Below, one piece after another: positions 56,852 through 64,000 of a stretch of DNA of 64,000 nucleotides. Within the stretch, counting starts at the first letter, position 1, and each line of letters opens with the position of its first letter. The DNA is taken from the NCBI GenBank assembly GCA_002077045.2, contig KZ111143.1, positions 1,267,852-1,331,851 of the forward strand, given 5' to 3'. The notes under the pieces are model-generated. The model was not told the origin of the DNA, ran no database searches, and was given only the letters and a program-made list of their open reading frames with translations. This stretch comes from Rachicladosporium sp. CCFEE 5018. Taxonomy: Eukaryota; Ascomycota; Dothideomycetes; Cladosporiales; Cladosporiaceae. The translations under genes were made by a program, and so were the position numbers.

Positions 56852-57715
56852 TCATCTCGAAACCTGCTGATCGCCCAGCACTCTCGCAGTGAGCACGTAA
56901 GCGAAGAGCAGCCCAGCGGCGATGTACCATTTGTTCTTGCTCAGCCAGCCTTGACCAGCACCCACAATCTCCCTGCCTCCTTCTGCCACCGCATTCAATC
57001 CGGCAGCACTGCCACTAGCCCTCCTCCGCAGCGCACTCGCGTCCGGCGAACAATTCGGCGTCGCGATAGGAACAGCCAACGTCCTCCCCGTCTTAGGATC
57101 CACCCTCTGCATCTCCATCCACTTCCAATTCTCCTCGTCCACCTCCGGCCACTGCTCCCGAAACCTCTTCCCTCCATCCCCCGCCTTGATAGCCCCAAAC
57201 CCCCGATTATTGCTCCCATTCTTGTCCTTCTCCGCCACCGGCCCTCCACTAGCCAACGTGCGCGTCGTAGTCCCGTTCCCCGTACTATTCCACCACCTCG
57301 TCCGACTTGCAAAAGCCTTCCTCTCCGCCTCACTAGCCTTCACGCTCCCCGTCGTCATCTCCTCGCTCGTCATGAAACTCAGGATCCCGAGTAAGATCTG
57401 CCCCACGCCCCAACTCGGATTGAAGCTCTTGGGATGGAAGTCGGAGATACTCAGACATAGCCGCTCGCTGCAGTGAAACCGGCCGGAGGGCGTGTGCATG
57501 CGGATTGCGGGCGGGGCGAAAGGGTAGTCTGGCGGGAAGACCAGAGTGCCCCAGTATTGGCCGTTCTCGTAGGGCGAGGACGGTGGGCCGGTAAGGATGT
57601 AGTGCCATTCGAGGATGTTGGATTCGCTGGGGTGGGCGGTTATGTAGGGGAGGGGGGAGGTGGAGAGGGAGGCGTATTCGCGGGTTAGGCGCTTCTGGGC
57701 GGCGGGGGTGGCCAT
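56852..57715 (-). CDS. UBC6: ER-anchored ubiquitin-conjugating enzyme E2
   Basis: One exon, 287 residues, start MATPAAQKRLTREY at 57715; a longer frame upstream is ignored because the E2 fold begins here. UBC fold with catalytic Cys87 in ERLCLSISDFHPKSFNP, the same residue number as yeast Ubc6. The HPN tripeptide of ordinary E2s is replaced, as in this subfamily. A variable Gly/Asn/Ser linker precedes a C-terminal tail anchor (KWYIAAGLLFAYVLTARV). Ubc6 works in ER-associated degradation with Doa10-type ligases. Convergent with RPS14. Confidence 0.95.
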   Translation of the reverse strand: MATPAAQKRLTREYASLSTSPLPYITAHPSESNILEWHYILTGPPSSPYENGQYWGTLVFPPDYPFAPPAIRMHTPSGRFHCSERLCLSISDFHPKSFNPSWGVGQILLGILSFMTSEEMTTGSVKASEAERKAFASRTRWWNSTGNGTTTRTLASGGPVAEKDKNGSNNRGFGAIKAGDGGKRFREQWPEVDEENWKWMEMQRVDPKTGRTLAVPIATPNCSPDASALRRRASGSAAGLNAVAEGGREIVGAGQGWLSKNKWYIAAGLLFAYVLTARVLGDQQVSR

Positions 57716-58387
57716 GATTGGGGGTGAGGGGGGAGAGACAGGGGATGATCGTGTGATTTGGTTGATTTGGTTGGTGTCTTCCAGCCGCTCTTTGTCCTTA
57801 TCCGGTGAAGAAGGCCAGGTGGTCTGGAAATGGTAAGAAGGGTGTGGCGGACGCCGGGAGATGCTATGGCTTAAGCAACGGACGAGCAATGAATGGGTTA
57901 GGCTGCTTATTGAACATCTAGTAACCTGTGTAGTGATTCACATCCAAGTGGGTTGCGTTCGGGCCTGCGTTCGATGTCACTGCCAGTCAGCCTCATGACG
58001 CAGGGCTTGGCAGGCGAAGATCAGGGTGATCGAGCCATGGATGTTCACCACATCTCCTACATCCATTAGACTTATCTAATGTGCAATGCAGATTGATCAC
58101 GAGAGTGGTGCCCTTTAGCGCATCTGAGAGACATTGTCTCACGTCGCCCACCTGACAATGCTACAGCTCTCTGTGATTATGTAGGCGCGTGCCGTTTGCC
58201 CCTGCTAAGTGTTGGAGGCCGTAGGTTCGATGCACTCCCTCGCCACCTTCCCTTGCTCTCTTCATCTTCCTCTACCTCCATCTCTCTTTCACACCCCGGT
58301 CCTTATCCTGCTCAATAAATTGATCATCATTGCGGAGTCCTCAGAGAAGCACTATCAAATTGAGAGAATTCCTTCTACAAGACAACA
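57716..58387. other. Divergent promoter region of UBC6 and caleosin
   Basis: 672 bp. A GGTTCGATGCA at about 58222 resembles a tRNA B box, but no cloverleaf can be built around it. Pyrimidine tracts around 58240-58290 suit a promoter or leader of the caleosin gene. No gene seen. Confidence 0.5.
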
Positions 58388-59268
58388 ATGGCGAAGCCCA
58401 GCTACGATGATATCCGCAAGGACTCCATCCATCGATCCATGTCGATCATGCTAGGTGACAAAAACGTCGACCACTACCCTCCAAACAAGCCATTCAGCGT
58501 CTGCCTCAGCAAAGTACCCCTCACAGCAAGGCGACTACCCTACATCCCCCAGCCAGGTGACCCGTTGCAGGATCCAGGCACAGCTCGTGTCAATCTCGCC
58601 GTCTCCAACGAAGCTCCCCACGGTACTACGCAAGACTACTGGGCTGCCAATCATGCTACCAGGACGACGCTGCAGCAGCACTGCTTGTACTTCGACCAGG
58701 ATGAAGACGGCATCATCTCCTTGACGGACACCTACACTGCTGTTCGCCGGTGGGGATGGAGCATGGTATTATCGCTGATCGTCGTCGTGATTATTCACGG
58801 TGGCCTCAGCTATCCTACGCAGCGTGGATGGATGCCTGATCCATTCTTCAGCATTCGCATTGACAACATCCACAAGGGGAAGCATGGGTCTGACTCGACT
58901 ACGTACGACAACGAAGGTCGCTTCCGCCCGCAGGCCTTCGAAGACCTTTTCGCCAAGTATGATCGAGGACGCAAGGGTGCACTCTGTCGCTCTGATCTTG
59001 CGCACGCTTTGAAGGGACAGCGCTTGCTGGGTGACGTGTTCGGCTCGATCGCAGCGGCACTTGAGTGTGAGTTCTCCCTGTCCTGCGTTGCGGTATTGTG
59101 ACTGACAATTCGAGCCCAGGGATCGCACTATACCTCCTCATCTGGCCAAAAGATGGTCTCCTGCGCAAAGATGACGTGAGGCGGGTCTTCGATGGCAGCA
59201 TCTTCGAGCAGAAAGCACAGGAGTATGAGGCAAGCAGACTAGGCCACGAGAAGGTGAACACGCTCTGA
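58388..59268 (+). CDS. Caleosin-family peroxygenase/lipid-droplet protein
   Basis: Exons 58388-59066 and 59120-59268 (intron 53 nt), 275 residues. Caleosins bind calcium and heme and sit on lipid droplets or the ER; fungal members act as peroxygenases on fatty-acid hydroperoxides. Seen here: the heme-ligand His98 in LQQHCLYFDQDEDG, an EF-hand calcium loop (103-114), a central hydrophobic stretch (SMVLSLIVVVIIHGG) with second His137, then the Pro-containing turn YPTQRGWMPDPFF, and a C-terminal WPKDGLLRKDDVRRVFDGS. Start chosen at MAKPSYDDIRKDS. Confidence 0.9.
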
Positions 59269-59622
59269 GTGACCTTTGCGGCTGGCTAGAATCATCTCGA
59301 GAGGCCTATGACTTCGTCGAGACTATGGCATGCCCTGGTGGGAGTTGCGGGCTGTGTAAAGGCGGGTTCCCTCGTTGTAGCGTCCCAAAGGCCAATTCTA
59401 CTCAGCCTGGCAATCGAATATCATGAGAATCGATGTTTGGGGGAACACCTGCGGCGGACAGCGAGGCTGACGAAATGTCGGCGATCATCGAGAGACTGTT
59501 TGCGACTCGTGTTGCGGCACTGTGAGTGCACTGACTGCATCGCGGCATAAGCAAACATCTTACAAGCGTACATTCACACCTTCGCATGCATCATCGCATC
59601 ATCACAGGTAGCCACCGTCGAG
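59269..59622. other. Convergent intergenic region
   Basis: 354 bp between the stops of the caleosin and transcription-factor-domain genes. Nothing recognisable. Confidence 0.5.
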
Positions 59623-61189
59623 TCACAAACCCTGCCACAGCATCGCTGCGCCATGCTTGCAAGCTTGACGAGACCAAAGGAATCCTCCGAGTGTACGTTC
59701 CACAGCCTTCCAAGACGGGCTGTCCATTATTTGCAGCAGCTCTGTCAAGGTCTCTTCATAGAAGACCCTGTCCTGGGAGCGATAGGCGGCGATGCCACCC
59801 ACAGTCAAGACCCAAGGCAGCACAGGGTACATTGTCATGTCATCTCTCCAGTCGTTCAAGTCGATCAGGTCTCTGAGCCGATGCGAAAGTGCTGTGTGCC
59901 ATCCTGTGTGGTGCGGCAGAGCAAGCAGAACAGCGTTGGAGTAGATGACTGCTGCTAGACGAACACAGTCGTAGACATGTCGGACTGAAGCCTTCTGCTC
60001 CCTTGAGTCAAGATCATCCCAGTTCGGCAAAGATAAAAGCTGATGCTGGAGCTTGTGGAGGAGACGAAGTAAGTGCGGGTCCGGCTCAGGTGCGGTCTCG
60101 GCATTTTGCACCGTCTCATGCTTCAGCCGCTCATTGACAGCAGAAAGCTGCATAAGTATCGACAAGCTACGCGGCGTAAGTCCTTGTTGTGCATGGAGGA
60201 AGAAGCCACGGCCAGCGCCTCCAGACGCGAGAGGCTTCCCGAGCAGACCCGGGCCTAGTTTCGTGAGGTTTGCGAGTCGTTCTGCGTGCCAGAAGTTCTC
60301 ATAACGTGGTAGCTGATACAGCTTCGATGAATTGGCCAGCTCTAAGCTGGACATTGGTTAGCTGGATGAAGCATCCCCGCCGATGACTCGCACACTTACT
60401 ACGCTGCGATGTCACCGAGTCCCGGGATGCTTATCTTCTCGAGACCACCTATCTGGTTGACGATGCGACCTTTCGCTTGCACATGTACATCATTATATCC
60501 CAGCTGCAGTAAAACTCGCATATTCTCGGATAGATGCACGAGTGGAACAAATTGCAAAGGAGACGTGCCGTACATTGCTGTCATCTTCTCTTCGTCCAGG
60601 TCGTGGCAAGCCAGTAGTCCGACGGAGAGGAATACCACAGAGCTATCCGCCCAACCATGTGAAAGCTCGGCTGCGAGTCCTCGCAGTGCCTTACCAAGAT
60701 GCGTCAGCGTCTTGGGACTCGAGGATCGTGTGACCCTACGATCAACGAGGTCCATGTGTACTGCTGTAATGTAGTGGCAGATGTGAAACACTGTCTCGTG
60801 CCAGCAGAACAGTCTGGTCCAAGCATCGTGCCCCGCTGGGCCAAGAAAGATATGTGGGAATACATTTGATCTTTCTAGAGACTGTGAGCTGGAGATTTCA
60901 TCGAGGCTAGTCTTGGACGGAGAGATCAGGTAGACATACGATAGTCCAGGGCATCCACGAAATCGGACCGACACAGATCATTCAAGCTTGATATATGCGA
61001 TGGCTGCCCCAGAGCTGGTGGCAGCCGCGCGATCCTTGGAGCTGCTGCATATTTTGAACGCTTTCGCAAGACCTGCTGCGCACTTCCGCGCGCGATCAAG
61101 GGAGTTCTCGATTCGACTTCCGAGTCCTCCGAGCCGGCGCTCGTGGGGGCTGGGTTGGAAGGCTGACCGTGGTCATCTGTTATGTGCAT
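59623..61189 (-). CDS. Fungal-specific transcription factor domain protein, no zinc cluster seen
   Basis: Exons 60940-61189, 60400-60874, 59623-60346 (introns 65 and 53 nt), 482 residues with consistent phases. The middle and C-terminal parts resemble the fungal transcription factor domain (Fungal_trans_2 type): GHDAWTRLFCWHETVFHICHYI, a helical core with VYDCVRLAAVIYSNAVLLALP, and an ending ERTLGGFLWSRQACKHGAAMLW. The N-terminus is disordered with a basic LRKRSKY. A Zn2Cys6 DNA-binding cluster is not found in this model or in the 350 bp upstream. Either the start exon is missed or this is a zinc-cluster-less member. An acceptor-like CATAACAG just before the modelled start supports a missing exon. 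Confidence 0.65.
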
Positions 61190-61545
61190 TGTCAGTCAAG
61201 TGAAGTAGGCGATATCGTTGCTTTCGATATTGTGGGGCGCATCGTACCACATCTCCATTATCAAGGATCTCTTGTGCATGGTTGCGCTCAGCCCAGGCCA
61301 TGGACAGCGTCGTATACGCTCATGTAAGCAGCTTAGCTTGTATAGCCCTTGATCAGCCGCACCTAGTCTGTCTGTCAAGCGGGATTGTAATGCGCAATTG
61401 TTCCGCATCAGCGACTTGCGCCAAGCATTGGCAGTATCCTAGCTTAGCTCCAAGAGCGTTGATTCGCCAAACTCCCACAAACGGGAAGCGGTGTCAGGTA
61501 GAGCGAAGAGTACCCCGGTTTGCCTCTTGTAACCTCGATGAGAAA
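61190..61545. other. Spacer between two minus-strand genes
   Basis: 356 bp holding the promoter, and possibly a first exon, of the transcription-factor-domain gene. The CxxC pattern of a zinc cluster is not seen in any minus frame. Confidence 0.45.
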
Positions 61546-63143
61546 TCATGCACGATCTCGTCTTCCTGGCTTCTCGACCGCGATTCTGTTCATTGCACTC
61601 GGCTTAGTCAGAGTTCCTCGACGCCTTGTGAGCAAGCGATGAACATGTCCGCGGAAGAAACAGAGGATCATGACGGCCCCTATAAGCGGCGCGGTAATGG
61701 CAAGGTAGGCACCAAATAGAACAGGTCCAGATGCGAATTGGAACTCCGGAACGTTCAGAATAGTCTGTATTCCAACATCAGTACTGGCCAACGTGCGAAC
61801 TAAGAACGACTCACAGCAATCAACGAGGCAGGTAGAAATATAGAACCCAAAACCGCAATAAACTTCATCTCCTCGCTATCTCGTTGCGAGGCTCGTGCAA
61901 TGCTTGCTTGGAGCCGCATATCGCGCTGCTGGACCAGACTGGAAAGCTGGGAGATGGTAAGCACGACTTCGTCATTCACATGGTTATTGAAGCCACATAC
62001 TAGATCCGACACAGTGTTGACTCGGTTCACATGATCCTTGTCTCTCGCCATCAAGCTCTCGAACTTGTGATATGCGACGTTCTTCCACTGCAGCAGTTCA
62101 TCGTGCGCGACTCGCAGCGGGACTGTGGTGGCTTGCAGCATAAGTAGGTCAACGTACTTGAAGCCTTCATCTAGCGCACCATTGCACTCTCGCCAGAATC
62201 CGTAGCGTCCTTCTCGACTAGCTTGATCTTTGCGGCAACTGTGTAGAACCTCGTAGAGCGTCTCCAGCCGTTGCGAATCTGCATCCTCTCGAGTGCGAGT
62301 GAAGTCATTGGCGTCCGACAGCGCATCCACTCGTGCTAGTTCACTGATGCTGTGCTCAAGCCTGTGCAGTCTTTCCTTAATAGACTGCCTGCGCTTTTCA
62401 CTCATCCGCAGATTGGCAGCGAACATGATGCATGGCACCAGTAGCGGATGTGCCGCGCAATGCTTGAACGCGCCTAGATCCTCGATAAGCTCATCGGCGT
62501 CGAAGCGACTGTCTACGCTCCAGAAGGCAGTTGTTTCGTGCGTGATTGCGGAGTGAGACAACGCGATAGCCCAATCGCCTTACTTACTGACACAATGAGT
62601 AATGAGATCGAAGCTAGATGGCACTGTTGGGCTGCTGTAGTGGATCTGCGCTTGTGCTGAACCAGCTAAGCCGTCGGAGATCTGGAAGTACGTAGACGGT
62701 AATTTGAGACTATCGAAGAGGTGCTCTGTCTCACGCACACCCTGAAAGGGCAGACAATCTGCACGACCTCTGATATGCGCCGGCCGTTTGCGCTGGAAGA
62801 CACATCTTAATCTGCTCGATATCTCATTGCTGTCCGGTACCTGCTGGCCGGGTGGCGGTAGAGTCGTGGCTACATGTAGTTCAGGCGATCGACTCAAGTC
62901 CACACTGACTTGCTTATGAGATGCTGCCCCGTCCTTTCAAGACTCGCATTAGCACTCGCTGCCCCATTTCTACGCCAACAGGCGGACTCACCTTAAAACG
63001 ATGATCTGGTGTAGCTCTGATGGCTGAGCCTGAAACCGCTTCTCTCGCTCGGCCAGCGTAAGAGCTCGGGTGCGGAGATGGTCCATGACAGAGGAATGCT
63101 CGAGATCGCACGGCATGGACGAGCCATTGGGAGGAAGCTTCAT
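61546..63143 (-). pseudogene. CorA-like membrane protein with in-frame stop
   Basis: Exons 62992-63143, 61815-62904, 61546-61764 (introns 87 and 50 nt). All phases agree over 486 codons, except that codon 159 is TAA (62580-62582), between DLITHCVSK and GDWAIALSH. The long C-terminal half has the coiled-coil helices and two membrane segments of CorA-like fungal proteins: AVLGSIFLPASLIA split by the last intron, and VLFGAYLAITAPLIGAVMIL, then a basic tail. The GMN motif of true magnesium channels is not visible, so ion transport is not certain. GTAAGT overlaps the stop, but no acceptor keeps the frame. A real nonsense allele, a sequencing error or an unusual intron are possible. Confidence 0.65.
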
Positions 63144-63355
63144 GTCCTAGCGACGCGACACAAGGTCGATACTGTTCTCAGTGGCTGAGCACTGCTCCCG
63201 CCAGTATGCATGCTGGGAGTCCGCACTAGATGCTGCGCCTTGGTGCCACTACTGCATCAAGCAGAACGGCACGTACTCTTACAGAAGCATCAATATGCTT
63301 TATCATTCATGATCGATGATTGTTTGGAATTGACGCTTTTCTGGTCTCGACTTTT

Positions 63356-63385
63356 GCTACATAGGCATGCCCATGTCTATGTAGC
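63356..63385. promoter_or_regulatory. Inverted repeat GCTACATAG/CTATGTAGC
   Basis: Perfect 9-bp arms at 63356-63364 and 63377-63385 with a 12-base spacer, itself containing CATG on both sides so that the dyad nearly continues inward. A third half-site lies about 100 bp downstream. Confidence 0.5.
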
Positions 63386-63576
63386 CTCACATACAGTCTA
63401 CCACAAGGAAGAAGGCGCGATCAAGTGAATGACAGGGTGTGGATGGCCCGAAGCGGTTCGGCACGCTACGAACCGGGACTAGTCCTTATGTAGCCTTCAG
63501 ATTGCTGACTGTACAAGCCTTCGTCATCACTCAATCGCATCTTCTAGACAGACTTCGCCTCTGCTCCCCTCTATAG

Positions 63577-63628
63577 GTAAGTACGCTGTAGTATTTTCAG
63601 CCCTTGATCATCGACTAACAACTGCTAG
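63577..63628 (+). other. Probable 5' UTR intron of the UFD1-like gene
   Basis: GTAAGT at 63577, branch site GACTAAC, acceptor TGCTAG ending at 63628: an ideal 52-nt intron, 44 bp before the ATG at 63673. No coding frame crosses it, so it would be spliced from the leader. Confidence 0.65.
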
Positions 63629-63672
63629 GTGCTCGTTGTGCTAGTCTCATCACCTAGTGCTTCGACATTGCC

Positions 63673-64000
63673 ATGGCCGAGCTTCTAGAAACGCCAGTGT
63701 TGCAGTGGTCTGCTCAATACTTCGTCACTCGCGCCCCGAGACATAAGGCCCTACCTGGCGATAAGATCTTACTACCGCCTTCTGCACTAGAGGGTCTTCT
63801 CTCTGCATCTGCCAACGCTGCTGCTGAATTTTCTAAACAGTCGTTACCGGCATTCGATCCATACAACTCGTCGACTTACTCAGCATACAAACAAGCAGAA
63901 GCCCAGTACCAGGACCAGAAGCAACAGCTGCCGTATCCACTGACGTTCCGACTCGTCAATCCCGAGAACGGTCACGCGGTTTACGCGGGAATCAGGGAGT
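63673..64000 (+). CDS. UFD1-family protein, N-terminal part, runs off window
   Basis: Open from ATG 63673 to the window end, 109 codons. The beginning (LQWSAQYFVTRAP, LPGDKILLPPSALEGLL, then LPYPLTFRLVNPENGHAVYAGI) resembles the double-psi barrel of Ufd1, the ubiquitin-binding cofactor of Cdc48. Filamentous fungi have a second, longer Ufd1-like protein with such a start, and this fits that better than canonical Ufd1. The rest of the protein is outside the window. Confidence 0.6.
   Translation, partial: MAELLETPVLQWSAQYFVTRAPRHKALPGDKILLPPSALEGLLSASANAAAEFSKQSLPAFDPYNSSTYSAYKQAEAQYQDQKQQLPYPLTFRLVNPENGHAVYAGIRE

Larger units (their letters stand above)
63144..63672. promoter_or_regulatory. 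Divergent promoter region with repeated TATGTAGCC motif
   Basis: 529 bp between the CorA-like and UFD1-like starts. It contains an inverted repeat (63356-63385), another TATGTAGCCT at 63487-63496, and a 5' leader intron. Confidence 0.5.

Noticed and set aside
58200..58245. tRNA-like B box GGTTCGATGCA
   Set aside because: The T-stem does not pair and no A box or acceptor stem is found.
1..64000. Transposons, CRISPR arrays, rRNA or tRNA genes, secondary-metabolite genes
   Set aside because: No transposase, reverse transcriptase, terminal repeats, regular spacer arrays, rRNA-like or cloverleaf sequence, and no PKS/NRPS signatures were seen.

Overview
This is nuclear DNA of a filamentous ascomycete or black yeast. 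Genes carry short GT-AG introns (about 47-106 nt, with CTRAC branch points). Gene content and protein sequences suggest a Dothideomycete. A melanised, diploid or hybrid species of the Hortaea or Friedmanniomyces kind would fit, because much of the window is present in two diverged copies; that species guess is inference.

Layout. The window is three contigs joined by two runs of exactly 100 N (21191-21290 and 42053-42152). Contig A is 1-21190, contig B 21291-42052, contig C 42153-64000. Contig B repeats A from 1961 onward: the genes run in the same order, a few percent diverged, up to 13835. From 13836 to 21190 I see no difference from 33114-40468. The last 1.9 kb of B (40120-42052) is repeated, slightly diverged, at the start of C (42153-44088). 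Each gap therefore joins contig ends that already overlap by homology. The simplest reading is a scaffold of alternative haplotypes or homeologs laid end to end, not a real tandem duplication.

Duplicated block, in order: phosphoacetylglucosamine mutase (-), mitochondrial ribosomal protein mL40 (+), RSC7 chromatin-remodelling subunit (-), proteasome ATPase RPT5 (+), a small Cys-rich protein (+), an APH-like phosphotransferase (-), SCH9-type AGC kinase (-), a DUF427 protein (-), argininosuccinate synthase (+), cytochrome c heme lyase (+), F-box protein (+). A probable Hsm3/PSMD5-like partial gene lies left of the block.

Unique right part (44.1-64 kb): an Hsp70-like protein with a basic tail (-), an unrecognised protein (+), a membrane-anchored Kelch protein (-), prephenate dehydrogenase TYR1 (-), ribosomal protein uS11/RPS14 (+), UBC6 (-), caleosin (+), a fungal transcription-factor-domain protein (-), a CorA-like membrane protein (-), and the start of a UFD1-family gene (+).

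Several single copies are damaged: copy A of mL40 has lost its start codons, copy B of the Cys-rich protein has a 1-nt frameshift, TYR1 has a 1-nt frameshift, and the CorA-like gene has an in-frame stop. Either redundancy in a duplicated genome or indel-prone sequencing would produce this. Most genes are housekeeping. Ubiquitin/proteasome functions recur (RPT5, UBC6, F-box, UFD1-like, possibly Hsm3), but I see no evidence of a co-regulated cluster.
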